Source of the DNA: Nocardia fusca NBRC 14340
Lineage (GTDB): Bacteria; Actinomycetota; Actinomycetes; Mycobacteriales; Mycobacteriaceae
Assembly (NCBI RefSeq): GCF_001618425.1
Contig: NZ_BDCU01000018.1
Coordinates: forward strand, 434,001 to 498,000
DNA length: 64,000 nucleotides
Direction of reading: 5' to 3'
The notes beneath the pieces were generated by a model. That model was not told the origin of the DNA. It did not search any database and saw only the letters and a program-made list of their open reading frames with translations. Both the position numbers and the translations under genes were made by a program. Shown piece by piece: positions 15,982 to 24,898 of this stretch (within the stretch, counting starts at the first letter, position 1; every line of letters starts with the position of its first letter).

Positions 15982-17568
15982 GTGACAGAAGTCAGTGCGG
16001 ACTATGTGATCGTCGGGTCGGGATCGGCGGGAGCCGTACTCGCGAACCGGCTCAGCGCGGATCCGGGCCGCTCGGTGATCCTGTTGGAAGCCGGCCCGGC
16101 CGACAAGGACAAATTCATCCGCATACCGGCCGCCTTCGCCAAACTCTTCCGTACCCCCTACGACTGGGACTACCTGACCGAACCCCAGCCTCAGCTCGAC
16201 GATCGGCAGATCTACTGGCCCCGCGGCAAAACCTTCGGCGGCTCGTCCTCGCTCAACGCCCAGATGTGGGTGCGCGGTTTCCGCGCCGACTACGAGGAGT
16301 GGTCGGTCGCCGGGGGCCCGGAATGGGGCTTCGACCGGGCGGTCGAGCAGTTCCGTTCGATCGAGAACGTCGACGGCGCGACCGGCCCCGACCACGGCAC
16401 CGGCGGACCCCTGCACATCTCCCACCAGCGCAGCCCGCGCCCGTCGACCGCCGCCTATCTGCGGGCCGTCGCCGAACGCGGCTTCCCCGTCGAGGAACCG
16501 AACCTGCCCGAACCGCAGGGTTTCACCCAGACCATGGTCACCCAGTACAAGGGGCGACGATGGAGCACCGCCGACGCGTATCTGCGACCGGCGCTGAAGC
16601 GGCGCAATCTCGACGTGTACCCGGAGGCCACCGCCACCCGGGTGTTGTTCGACGGCGACCGCGCCGTCGGTGTCGAGTACTCGCGTGGCGGCCGGGTCGA
16701 GAAGGTGACGGCCCGGACCGAGGTGGTGCTCTGTGGCGGCGCGATCAACAGCCCGCAACTGCTGATGCTCTCGGGTATCGGCGATCGAGCCGAACTCGAA
16801 CGGCACGGGATCACGGTCCGCCACCACGCGCCCGAGGTCGGCGCCAACCTGCAGGATCATCTCGTCACCGGACTCGGTTACGGCGTCGACACCGATTCCC
16901 TGTTCGACGCCGAGAAACCGGCCCAGCTGATCAACTACCTGCTGCGCCATCGCGGCATGCTCACCTCGAACGTCGGTGAAGCGTACGGATTCGTCCGCAG
17001 CCGCCCCGAGCTGGAACATCCCGACCTCGAATTGGTCTACGCGCCCGCGCCCTTCTACCACGAGGGCCTGATCGAGCCGACCGCCCACGGCGTCATCCTG
17101 GCGACCGTCCTGGTGCGCCCGCACAGTCGCGGTACGATCACACTGGCCTCCGGCGATCCGCTGGCCAAGCCGGTGATCGATCCGAAGTACCTCTCCGACG
17201 AGCAGGGCATCGACCGGGCGGCGTTGATGACCGGCCTGCGGTACTGCGCCGAGATCGCCGATACCGCCGCCATGCGAGAGGTGCTGGGTCCCCTCTGTTA
17301 TCCGCCGGACGCACCCGCCGACGGCGGCTCGGAAGCCACCCGCGCGCTGGCACTCAACGGCTATTCGCACACCCTCTACCATCCGGCCGGCACCTGCCGG
17401 ATGGGCTCGGACGAGAACAGTGTGGTGGACCCGCAACTGCGGGTACGCGGCGTGCGGGGCCTGCGCGTCGCCGATGCCTCGATCATGCCGGTCCTGGTGC
17501 GCGGGCACACCCACGCACCCAGTGTGTTCATCGGCGCCCAGGCGGCCGACTTCCTCGCCCGCGCATAG
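15982..17568 (+). CDS. GMC-family oxidoreductase (choline dehydrogenase-like)
   Basis: 528 residues from GTG 15982 with a good upstream AAGGTGCGAAGG. The FAD loop DYVIVGSGSAGAVLANRLSA, signature 1 RGKTFGGSSSLNAQMWVRGF, signature 2 GGAINSPQLLMLSGIG and the C-terminal catalytic region YHPAGTCRMG (His) with GHTHAPSVFIGAQAADFL (second His/Asn position is His here) place it among alcohol or choline dehydrogenase-type GMC enzymes. It oxidises a primary alcohol using FAD, electron acceptor unknown. It is monocistronic: a hairpin follows the stop at 17577. It is a different subgroup from the ChoD-type enzyme at 11963. Confidence 0.92.
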   Translation: MTEVSADYVIVGSGSAGAVLANRLSADPGRSVILLEAGPADKDKFIRIPAAFAKLFRTPYDWDYLTEPQPQLDDRQIYWPRGKTFGGSSSLNAQMWVRGFRADYEEWSVAGGPEWGFDRAVEQFRSIENVDGATGPDHGTGGPLHISHQRSPRPSTAAYLRAVAERGFPVEEPNLPEPQGFTQTMVTQYKGRRWSTADAYLRPALKRRNLDVYPEATATRVLFDGDRAVGVEYSRGGRVEKVTARTEVVLCGGAINSPQLLMLSGIGDRAELERHGITVRHHAPEVGANLQDHLVTGLGYGVDTDSLFDAEKPAQLINYLLRHRGMLTSNVGEAYGFVRSRPELEHPDLELVYAPAPFYHEGLIEPTAHGVILATVLVRPHSRGTITLASGDPLAKPVIDPKYLSDEQGIDRAALMTGLRYCAEIADTAAMREVLGPLCYPPDAPADGGSEATRALALNGYSHTLYHPAGTCRMGSDENSVVDPQLRVRGVRGLRVADASIMPVLVRGHTHAPSVFIGAQAADFLARA

Positions 17569-17576
17569 ACCGCGGT

Positions 17577-17610
17577 GCCACCGGCCCGGACGCGGTACGG
17601 GGCCGGTGGC
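17577..17610 (+). terminator. Hairpin after the GMC oxidoreductase gene
   Basis: GCCACCGGCCC, a 12-base loop, then GGGCCGGTGGC: an 11-bp perfect stem starting 9 bases after the stop codon. Position supports a terminator, although a T-run is lacking, as is usual in high-GC actinobacteria. Confidence 0.6.
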
Positions 17611-17802
17611 AACCGGATCGGCCGAGCCCACCGGGTGATCCGAGCGGTGGCCACCCGGTGGGCGTGCTGCCGCCGCGCGCGGACGAGGGGACACAGGCCG
17701 TGAGGCAGAAGACCTGCGCGAATCCGCGGCGGCCGTGTGTGCTCCGAGCCGACCGGTGGAGTCGGGCCGGCCGGACTCCGAGCACACCCGTCTACCCGCC
17801 GG

Positions 17803-19002
17803 TCACAGCTTGCCGCCGCCACCGATCAGCCACGGATTGAACGTGCACTGCAGGGCCGGGAACCGGGCGGGATCGAGCGCCTGCAGCGCGATGGACAGCG
17901 CCCGCGGGGAGTACATCACCGTCAGATGATCCGAGAGATCCTGTTCGCAGCCATCCTGCAGGGTGACGTTGCGAACCGTCGCCCCGGGGCCCGGACGCAG
18001 GAAGGTCAGATCGTAGGGGGTGGTCACCTCGTCATACCGGGTGCCCACAACGGTGTAGTCGACGCCCGGTACCGTATCGCCACCGGCATTGAGTTCGTTC
18101 ACGAAATCCGAGCCGACCGTCTGCTGGATGCCGGAATGGCCGACGAATATCTCGATGAACCCGAGGATATCGATACCGAAGTTGTTGATGGCCCGGCCCA
18201 GCGCCCCGATCCCGTCGAGGGTGGTGCCGTGATGGGTGGCACCGAAGGTGATCAGCTTGTTCACCTTGTCCGCCCCGCCGTCGAACTTGGTGTACCAGTT
18301 GGCCATCGAACCGCCCTGCGAGTGGGCGATCACATCGACCTCCGGCGCACCCGTCGCCGCGAGGACCCGGTCCACGAAAACGGCCAGCTGTTTCGCCGAA
18401 TCCTGGATGTAACCGGTGCCCATGGTGCCCGGCAGCACCGACCCGACACCACCGCCCTGGACGAGGTTCGAGCGACCGTAGTTGAAGGTGAAGGTGCAGA
18501 ATCCCGCGTCCTTCAGCGGCTGCCCCATGAACGCGAACCCGTTGTAGGCGTTCATCCAGGTGCCGTGGACGAGCAGTACCGGACGCGGATGTTCGGCGGT
18601 GGGTTTGCAGTTCCAGTCGTTCGCGCCCGGAGGTGCCGCGTCACCGTGGGCCAGCCCGTACCCGAAAGCGGCCAGCCACGCGGTCTGCGTCGGTCCGTAA
18701 CCGACCGTATCGGAGGCGTATCCGCCCGACAGGCCGGAGCTGCTGCCCGAGCCGCCGTAACAGTCTCCGGACCCGTTACCGGACCCGGCCCCACTGCCGG
18801 AGTTACAGGCCGAGCCGCTGGCGCTCCCGGAACCGGCCACCGGCTGACCGGTGCGGCCTGCCGCGATATAGGCGGCGAGATCCTGTTCGGTCCACGCCGT
18901 CGCGGGCTCCGCCCGCGCGCCGGTACCGGCGAGTCCGCAGACGAGCACCGTGGCGGCCAGCAATACCGCCGACCGCAGCCGGGCAGGGTTCGGTTTTGTC
19001 AT
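17803..19002 (-). CDS. Secreted lipase (alpha/beta hydrolase) with Gly/Ser-rich linker
   Basis: 399 residues with a Sec signal peptide (AVLLAATVLVCGLAGTGARA, cleavage likely near residue 31). Residues 57-95 are a low-complexity Gly/Ser linker containing two cysteines. The catalytic domain has the oxyanion strand PVLLVHGTWMNAYNGF, the nucleophile elbow VIAHSQGGSMANWY and the substrate-loop GATHHGTTLDGIG, as in secreted actinobacterial triacylglycerol lipases (class 2 / EstA-like). A late SDHLTVMY provides the probable catalytic His. It likely hydrolyses acylglycerols outside the cell. It precedes a 650-bp gap and then another secreted esterase on the same strand; an operon is unlikely given the gap. 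Confidence 0.9.
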   Translation of the reverse strand: MTKPNPARLRSAVLLAATVLVCGLAGTGARAEPATAWTEQDLAAYIAAGRTGQPVAGSGSASGSACNSGSGAGSGNGSGDCYGGSGSSSGLSGGYASDTVGYGPTQTAWLAAFGYGLAHGDAAPPGANDWNCKPTAEHPRPVLLVHGTWMNAYNGFAFMGQPLKDAGFCTFTFNYGRSNLVQGGGVGSVLPGTMGTGYIQDSAKQLAVFVDRVLAATGAPEVDVIAHSQGGSMANWYTKFDGGADKVNKLITFGATHHGTTLDGIGALGRAINNFGIDILGFIEIFVGHSGIQQTVGSDFVNELNAGGDTVPGVDYTVVGTRYDEVTTPYDLTFLRPGPGATVRNVTLQDGCEQDLSDHLTVMYSPRALSIALQALDPARFPALQCTFNPWLIGGGGKL

Positions 19003-19652
19003 CGGGGGCCTTCCTGGAGAACATCACTGTCCGATTCGCCTGGCGCGGTGGGATTTCCCGTCAGGCGAGTTGCGCCGACAGTACGGGCGCCGCAGCCGAT
19101 TTCGGCCGCGCACAAACAGGAACTGGAGACCTCACGAAGCGCAGATTATGGATTTGGCGCGCGTCACAGAGCGATGCGCGCCGGGTTTCGGCGAGATCCT
19201 CTGGCCACGATCCGGAATCGACGGATCGTGTCGTATTTCGTCCCGAACAAATCGGCACGGAACCATGGACTTTCCTATATCCGAGCGGATACAGAATCGA
19301 TCACACCGGCGCGAATATGGATCGCGCAATTCTCTCGATTCGAGTTTCGGACCCCACTCGTTCGGAGTGCTCCCTGTTCGACGCACCCGTCGGCTCCGGC
19401 CGCCGCGCCGCTCGCGGCCCGGTCCACACCGGCGCGACCACGTCGCCGACCCGCGGCCGTCGGCGCCGTCTTCCCGAAATCAGCCGGTGCGAGGTCCGTT
19501 CGCACATCGAACCCGCGGGCCCGGCACCGCCGATCGTGTTCACCGCCCCCGTCCTCGCCGCGGTCGCCGGCACCCGTGCACCGGCATCACCGCGCCCGCC
19601 ACGAGACCCGACCGGCTCGTCCGCCGTGGCGATCACGCACGACTGCGGTAAT
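19003..19652. other. 650-bp intergenic region, no gene recognised
   Basis: No frame shows a domain, consistent codon use or a plausible ribosome-binding site. The middle (about 19130-19350) is less GC-rich than its surroundings, which suits the promoter region of the lipase gene transcribed leftward from 19002. Confidence 0.4.
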
Positions 19653-20693
19653 TCAGGAATTCTGCGGTAATTCCAGAGCGGCGCGCAGGGTCGGCCAGCT
19701 GCGATGCAATTGCACTTCGAAATCCGGCCAGGAATGCATTCCCGCGGGCAGATAATCCACCGCCGCGGGAATGCCGAGTTCGGCGAGACGGGCGGCGAAT
19801 CGTTGCGTGCACAGATGCGCACCCGATTCCAGCAGCGAGCCGCCGCCGAGCAGAACCGCCAGAATTTCCGGGCTGTCACCGATCGACATCAGTGCGGCGT
19901 TGCTGGGGGAACCGTTGGCCACCGACACATAGATCCGCGTGCCCCGCAATTTGTCCGCGCCGAGCAGACTGTCGTGGGCGAGCCACTCCGGCGAAGCGGG
20001 CGGGCCGAACAGGTTCTCCGGATTGCCGCCACGCGAGGCCACCGTCATGGTCGTCACCGCACGGCCGAGCTGGTCGGAGGTGGAATAGCAGCCGCTCATC
20101 CCGGCGACCCCCCGGTAGAAACCCTGATGCCGCTGGGCCAGCATCATCGCCGCCTGCGCACCCATGGACACCCCGGCGATCGCCCGGGTCCCGTTGGAAC
20201 CCAGATACTTTTCGACAATGGGCGGGAGCTCTTCGGTGAGGAAGGTCTCCCAGCGGTTCAGGCCCAGCGCGGCGTCCACCCGGATCCAGTCGGCGTACAT
20301 ACTGGCCGTACCACCGGTGGTCAGCACCACGTCGACCGGTTTGTCGGCGAAGAATTCGGCCGCGCCACCCTTGGTCAGCCAGCCCGAGGTCGGGCCGCCG
20401 TCCACGCCGTCGAGCAGATACAGCGTGGGCCGGGGCGCCGGACCGGAACCGATCAGGGTGTCGATCGCGATCTCGCGGCCCATGGCGGCCGAACGGATGT
20501 GTAACCGGATCCGCCGATCCTCGAGTACCTGGACGCGCAGCAACCGGCCGCCGGACTCCTGCGTGCTCGTGGCCGGTGCGGCCGGCGCCGGAGGCGGCGG
20601 GTTTCCCGCGGGATCGGCGGCGGCCGGGGGCATCGCAGTGGCGACCGCACCCAGTACGGCCAGTGCGGCCAGGAACGGAACCCGTGATTTCAT
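19653..20693 (-). CDS. Secreted esterase of the mycolyltransferase (antigen 85-like) family
   Basis: 346 residues: a Sec signal peptide (FLAALAVLGAVATAMPPAAA), a Pro/Ala-rich linker to about residue 50, then an alpha/beta hydrolase of the esterase D/antigen 85 type. Visible motifs are PTLYLLDGVDGGPTSGWLTK, the WETFLTEELPPIVEKYL helix, the nucleophile elbow AIAGVSMGAQAAMMLA and the C-terminal GMHSWPDF with the catalytic His. The YLLDG...GW, ELP and GxSMGA features are those of corynebacterial and nocardial mycolyltransferases, which move mycolic acids onto trehalose and arabinogalactan. It could instead be a plain carboxylesterase. The gene is monocistronic. Confidence 0.85.
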   Translation of the reverse strand: MKSRVPFLAALAVLGAVATAMPPAAADPAGNPPPPAPAAPATSTQESGGRLLRVQVLEDRRIRLHIRSAAMGREIAIDTLIGSGPAPRPTLYLLDGVDGGPTSGWLTKGGAAEFFADKPVDVVLTTGGTASMYADWIRVDAALGLNRWETFLTEELPPIVEKYLGSNGTRAIAGVSMGAQAAMMLAQRHQGFYRGVAGMSGCYSTSDQLGRAVTTMTVASRGGNPENLFGPPASPEWLAHDSLLGADKLRGTRIYVSVANGSPSNAALMSIGDSPEILAVLLGGGSLLESGAHLCTQRFAARLAELGIPAAVDYLPAGMHSWPDFEVQLHRSWPTLRAALELPQNS

Positions 20694-20733
20694 CTCGTAC
20701 CTCGCAGTAACGCTCGCACACCCGGCTCACCCA

Positions 20734-21759
20734 TCACGCGGCCCCCGGAGTGCCCGGACGGGCGCGCGGGCCCGGCGCGGCGACGGGACGCGGCAGCCGG
20801 TGCACTCGCAGCGCGTCGGCGACCGCGTCGTCCTGTTCGGCGGTCGCGTCGTCGGTTATCCGGTACAGGCCGGGGGGTTGTCCGCTGGTACGGAGCCGGT
20901 CCAGTACGTCGTGGGTGCGCCCCGCCAGCTCCGGGACCTCCGCGGTAGTGCCCGCGGCGACCGTTGCCATGGGCCGCACCTCCGCGGCCTCGGCCACCAA
21001 CTGCAGCACCTCGGCGCTCATCAGCCCCGCCGCGGTTGGACTGCCCGGACCGGACCGGTCCGTTTCCAGCGGGATCAGCACAGTTCCACCGTCGGCACGC
21101 AGAAGCGACAGCGACCGCGACCCCAGCGGCGTGCCCAGCGCGGCCTGCACCCGGCGCAGTTTCCGGCGGGCCGCCGACACCGCTTCCGGGCCGCCCGCGC
21201 GTTCCTCGGCGTGCGGCGGAAGCGCCAGCGCCACAACCTGATAGGCCGGCGCCACCCGGAAGCCGGACCGTTTCGCCAGCGCGGCCACTCCGTGCCCGCT
21301 CAGCAGGGCGGCCACCATGGTCTGCGCCGAGGTCTGGTGTTCCCGCGCGACGACCCGGTGCTCGTCCAGATACGCCGCCGCGGCGGCGGTGCTCACCACT
21401 TCCACCACCCGGACCAGCAGCCGGGCCCCGTCCACCATCGCCTCGGCCCGCAATGCCGTGGCGGCGATCCGCTCCGCGAGGAATTCCAAGGCATCCCGGG
21501 CACATTCGTGGCAGGCGGTGAGCACCGTTTCCAGTGCCACCCCCTCCCGAGCCCAGCGCACCGCCGCGGTCACGACCGCCGGTGGCGCGGCGGCGGGAGC
21601 GGCGGGTTCGGGCGCGAGAACTTCGGCGATATCGGCGAGACACCGCCGCACCGTCGTGCCCACCTCCGCGGTTCCGCCGAATCGATCGGGGCGCCGCAGA
21701 TGCGCCACCAGTTCGGTTTCCAGGTCCGTGCTCCCGGAATCGGCTCTACTGCCCACCAT
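20734..21759 (-). CDS. PucR-like regulator lacking the C-terminal helix-turn-helix
   Basis: About 341 residues from ATG 21759 (in-frame ATG 21825 is an alternative). It begins DLETELVAHLRRPDRFGGTA and has the regulatory part seen in actinobacterial PucR/CdaR-type proteins (REGVALETVLTACHECARDA, EHQTSAQTMVAALLSGHG) and a GGDEF-like middle. Such proteins normally continue after PPGLYR with some 90 residues holding the PucR HTH. Here the protein ends about 45 residues after PPGLYRITD in a Pro/Arg-rich tail with no HTH, and none is found in other frames before the next gene. It is either truncated by deletion or a regulator acting without direct DNA binding. Confidence 0.7.
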   Translation of the reverse strand: MVGSRADSGSTDLETELVAHLRRPDRFGGTAEVGTTVRRCLADIAEVLAPEPAAPAAAPPAVVTAAVRWAREGVALETVLTACHECARDALEFLAERIAATALRAEAMVDGARLLVRVVEVVSTAAAAAYLDEHRVVAREHQTSAQTMVAALLSGHGVAALAKRSGFRVAPAYQVVALALPPHAEERAGGPEAVSAARRKLRRVQAALGTPLGSRSLSLLRADGGTVLIPLETDRSGPGSPTAAGLMSAEVLQLVAEAAEVRPMATVAAGTTAEVPELAGRTHDVLDRLRTSGQPPGLYRITDDATAEQDDAVADALRVHRLPRPVAAPGPRARPGTPGAA

Positions 21760-21863
21760 AACTACCGAACAGTAACCTCTCTCGCGGCCGGTCGATACGA
21801 TCCACCGGTACTCCGGAGAGTTCATCAGTGACCGGCCCGCGGTTTTGGGTTCGATCACAAGAC

Positions 21864-21877
21864 GGTAACGAGTTACC
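21864..21877. promoter_or_regulatory. Dyad GGTAAC-GA-GTTACC upstream of the PucR-like gene
   Basis: A perfect 6-bp inverted repeat with a 2-base centre, about 105 bases upstream of the PucR-like start and 60 bases after the stop of the Scr1 gene. It is a candidate operator for the PucR-like gene. The cognate regulator is unknown. Confidence 0.35.
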
Positions 21878-21936
21878 CCCTGCGAGTTCAATACTCGGGC
21901 AATTCGGCGCGACGGCCGGCGAGCCCCCCGGGGTGA

Positions 21937-22914
21937 TCAGCGACCGGCGCCGCCCTGTTCCCGGCGGGCCGGCTGATCCATGATCCGCGGCTGACGCCGG
22001 CGCAGAGCCGTCAGCAGGCCCGGTGTGTATTCCGGCGGCGCCGCGTGCACCGACAGTTGGTTGGCGACCGCGCGGTAGGCGTCCAGGTCCGCCTGCTTGT
22101 CGAGGTAGAGAGCGCCGGTGAGCTGCTGGAGATAGACGATATCGGGTAGATCCGCCTCGACGAACCGGAGGTACGTGAACGCGCCGTCGGCCAGTGCCGG
22201 ACCGCCCACATGATCGGCCAGGATCTGCACCGTGATGTGCGGCTGCCGAGCCGCGGCCAGCAGCCGGTCGATCTGCGCGCCCCATATCCTCGAGCCACCG
22301 ATCCGGCGGGTCAGGGCGGCCTCCTCCACGATCAGCCATAGATGCGGCGGATGCGGCCGGTCGAGAATGTGCTGGCGGCGCATCCGCAGCGCCACCCGGC
22401 GTTCGATCGCGTCCTCCGGCTCCCCCGGATGCGCCAGCGTCAGCAGAGCGCGCGCATAGTCCGCGGTCTGTAGTAGCTCCGGCACGGCACGCGGTTCGTA
22501 ACAGCGGATCACCTGGGCGGCCTGCTCGAGGCCGAGGTACATATCGAACCATTTCGGCAGCCAGTCGTTGTCCCGGTGCCACCAGCCGGAGGTATTGGCC
22601 TGCCGAGCGAGTTCCTGGAACGCGGCGAGTTCCTCGGTATCGATGACCCCGTACAGCTCGAGCAGATCCACCAGATCGCGTTCCCGGATACTGGTGCGCC
22701 CGAGCTCGAGCCGGCTGATCTTCGAATCCGAACCACGGATATGGTCACCGGCCTGTTCCCGGGACAACCCGCTGGCCTCGCGCAGCCGCCGTAACCGGCC
22801 ACCGAGCACCATCCGCAGCACTGTCGGCCCGCCGTCGGCCGCGGCGCGCGCCGTGAACCCCGGGACGGCCGAGGTCTCCGCCTCCAACGCCGATCGCATT
22901 CCAGAAGCACCCAT
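21937..22914 (-). CDS. Scr1-type XRE regulator (HTH + DUF5753)
   Basis: 325 residues from ATG 22914. The N-terminal XRE helix-turn-helix is RRLREASGLSREQAGDHIRG followed by SDSKISRLELGRTSI (residues about 40-75). The C-terminal DUF5753 domain is recognisable from WFDMYLGLEQAAQVIRCYEP, LLQTADYARALL and the end TGALYLDKQADLDAYRAV. These actinobacterial regulators usually partner a DUF397 protein; none adjoins this copy, so it is an orphan. A second Scr1 copy with a DUF397 gene lies at 25348-26536. Targets are unknown; in Streptomyces such pairs affect development and antibiotic production. Confidence 0.9.
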   Translation of the reverse strand: MGASGMRSALEAETSAVPGFTARAAADGGPTVLRMVLGGRLRRLREASGLSREQAGDHIRGSDSKISRLELGRTSIRERDLVDLLELYGVIDTEELAAFQELARQANTSGWWHRDNDWLPKWFDMYLGLEQAAQVIRCYEPRAVPELLQTADYARALLTLAHPGEPEDAIERRVALRMRRQHILDRPHPPHLWLIVEEAALTRRIGGSRIWGAQIDRLLAAARQPHITVQILADHVGGPALADGAFTYLRFVEADLPDIVYLQQLTGALYLDKQADLDAYRAVANQLSVHAAPPEYTPGLLTALRRRQPRIMDQPARREQGGAGR

Positions 22915-23212
22915 TATTCGAGTTTCGCATGGGAGCGGTGCCGGAGACCAAACGAAACAGTCGTGGTGTGAACGACATTCGCCGGAGGAGGGACCCGACA
23001 TCGAACCCGCCGGGCCGGGCCGCTGCGACGCGGTTCATACCCACGACCCCGCTACAGGAGCGGGAACACACCGGTGTGAACCGCCCCGAGCGCCTTCCGC
23101 GGCGCACTGTGAATTCCCCAGACCCACCACCGGAACATGTTCTCAGCAATGGTGCGAACCTACTGTGGCACACAACGGCGCCGTCGGGGACGCCTGGAAG
23201 GAGACGCGGATC

Positions 23213-23458
23213 TTGGACGCCACGACACCGGCCACTGCCGAACGCGACGACATCGCCCGCGACCACCTCACCCACCGGGTCACGGTCTACTTCGACGGCA
23301 CCACCGCGGGCAGCGCTCTCGTCCTGGAGTACGCGGCGACCAATGCCGAAGCCTGGGAATTCACTTCCGCGGCAATGCACGCGGGGCTCACCGTGACGGT
23401 GGACAGCAAGATCAGACCCGGCCTGCGCCGGCTACCCTGCCACAGTCTGTGGCGCTGA
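23213..23458 (+). CDS. Small protein of unknown function
   Basis: 81 residues from TTG 23213, with a strong AAGGAGA 9 bases upstream, which decides this start. The sequence is acidic at the N-terminus and contains VTVYFDGTTAGSALVLEYAA and AEAWEFTSAAMHAGL, suggesting an alternating beta/alpha fold. No family is recognised. It is divergent from the orphan Scr1 regulator with 298 bp between, so it may be its target, as small proteins often neighbour Scr1 genes. Confidence 0.55.
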   Translation: MDATTPATAERDDIARDHLTHRVTVYFDGTTAGSALVLEYAATNAEAWEFTSAAMHAGLTVTVDSKIRPGLRRLPCHSLWR

Positions 23459-23595
23459 GCGGCCGGCCGGGGGCGGTGCGTGCATCCCGGCGCGCGCCGC
23501 ATTCACCGGCAGATCCGCACCGTAGCAGCGGGACCCTCTAGGCTCGGAAGCAGTCGGCGCGACGGACGGGCCGGCTCCGAGGCCTAGGAGCGAGT

Positions 23596-24099
23596 GTGCC
23601 GATCGAATCCGCGACCCGCGCGGTCGGCGTATTGGCGATCCTCTCGACCCTGGCCAGCGGCTGCGCGAGTTCGGACTCCGATATCAGGTCCGACAGTGCG
23701 CCCGCGGCCACCACGACGCCCACGATCACGGCGCAGGCGACCGCCGTCACCCGCACCCCCCGCCCCACTCCCACGGTCGATCCGTACGCCGGGCAGCCCC
23801 TGATCGGTCGTCTGGAATGGACCGAGAACGCCGACGGCCCGCGACTGATGGTCCATCCGACCCGGGCGGGCCGCGACACCACCTATCCCGGATCCGACCT
23901 CCGCGCCTGGCAGGAGATCCGTACCGCCGATCCGGCCGCCGACACCCCGGGCATGTGGGACCAGTTTCGCTGCCACTGGGAGTGGGCGCGCCTCATCGCC
24001 CCGGACAAACCCACCTGGAATCTCGAACCCTGGCGGCCGCCGGTGGGCTACGACGCGACCGTCGACGCCGCCTGCAACCCCGGCGGACCCGAACGCTGA
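23596..24099 (+). CDS. DUF2599-type lipoprotein
   Basis: 167 residues from GTG 23596. A lipoprotein signal (AVGVLAILSTLASGCASS) ends in a lipobox with Cys23, followed by a Thr/Pro-rich spacer to about residue 65. The folded C-terminal domain has GMWDQFRCHWEWARLIAPDK and WNLEPWRPPVGY, the conserved core of DUF2599 proteins of Nocardia and Mycobacterium. Two cysteines near the ends of this core could pair. Predicted location is the outer face of the plasma membrane; function unknown. The next gene starts 17 bases downstream, so they may be cotranscribed. Confidence 0.82.
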   Translation: MPIESATRAVGVLAILSTLASGCASSDSDIRSDSAPAATTTPTITAQATAVTRTPRPTPTVDPYAGQPLIGRLEWTENADGPRLMVHPTRAGRDTTYPGSDLRAWQEIRTADPAADTPGMWDQFRCHWEWARLIAPDKPTWNLEPWRPPVGYDATVDAACNPGGPER

Positions 24100-24116
24100 C
24101 CACGAAAGGACCCCGT

Positions 24117-24776
24117 ATGCGCATCGTCATCGCCGGTGGACACGGCAAGATCGCCCTCCTGCTCGCCGAACTCCTCACCGGCCGTGGCCACAGCGTCATC
24201 GCGTTGATCCGCAACTCCGCCCATGCGCCGGAGGTCTACGCGACCGGCGCCGAATCCGTGGTCCTGGATCTGGAGCAGGCGGTGGTGACCGACCTGGCCG
24301 CGACCGTCCAGGGGGCCGACGCAGTGGTTTTCGCGGCCGGCGCCGGGCCGGGCAGCGGGGTGGCCCGCAAGTACACCGTCGACCGCGACGGCTCCGTGCT
24401 GCTGGCCGAGGCCGCCGAACGGGTGGGGACCCGTCGCTTCCTGCAGATCTCGGCGATGGGTGCGGGCCTGGCCCCGGCCGCCGGCACCGACGAGGTGTGG
24501 GCCGCCTATATCGACGCCAAGACCCAGGCCGAGGACGATTTGCGCAGCCGTGACCTGGACTGGACAATCCTGCGGCCCGGTCGGCTGCTCGACTCCCCCG
24601 GCACCGGTTCGGTCACCCTGGCGCCGCCGCGGCTCGACCGGGGGGATATCCCGCGCGCGGATGTGGCCGCGGTATGCGCCGCACTGCTCGAAGCGGGCCA
24701 TACCGCCGGTCACACCCTGGATCTGATCGCCGGCAGCACACCGATCGAGGCCGCGGTCGCCGCGTTGGCACGCTGA
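24117..24776 (+). CDS. NAD(P)H-binding atypical SDR protein
   Basis: 219 residues from ATG 24117, following AAAGGA. MRIVIAGGHGKIALLLAELL carries the GxxGxxA/G nucleotide loop. The 'VVFAAGAGPGSG', 'RRFLQISAMGAG' and 'DWTILRPGRLLDSPG' segments are those of the NAD(P)-binding SDR_a5/YwnB-YhfK group. The YxxxK motif is represented by the YIDAKTQAED region. Substrate unknown; such proteins may act as flavin or quinone reductases or redox sensors. It may be cotranscribed with the preceding lipoprotein gene. Confidence 0.88.
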   Translation: MRIVIAGGHGKIALLLAELLTGRGHSVIALIRNSAHAPEVYATGAESVVLDLEQAVVTDLAATVQGADAVVFAAGAGPGSGVARKYTVDRDGSVLLAEAAERVGTRRFLQISAMGAGLAPAAGTDEVWAAYIDAKTQAEDDLRSRDLDWTILRPGRLLDSPGTGSVTLAPPRLDRGDIPRADVAAVCAALLEAGHTAGHTLDLIAGSTPIEAAVAALAR

Positions 24777-24815
24777 TTCCGGCATCGAAAACCGTTCGCA
24801 CACAAAGAATCGATC

Positions 24816-24858
24816 GTGCAGATGTACTTGCATTTGAAAGCACCAGCGACCTAGACTC
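24816..24858 (+). promoter_or_regulatory. Shared dyad-promoter motif, copy A
   Basis: TGCAGATGTACTTGCATTTG is followed, 18 bases after TTGCAT, by TAGACT, giving a sigma-A-like -35/-10 pair upstream of the gene at 24899. The block matches copy B at 27810 in roughly six of every seven positions over about 42 bases, unlike the surrounding DNA. CAGATG-N6-CATTTG forms an imperfect dyad overlapping the -35 box, as expected for a regulator-binding site. Confidence 0.65.
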
Positions 24859-24898
24859 TTTCCACACCGCTATACAGGGGAAAACAAGGGGAGGCCGC

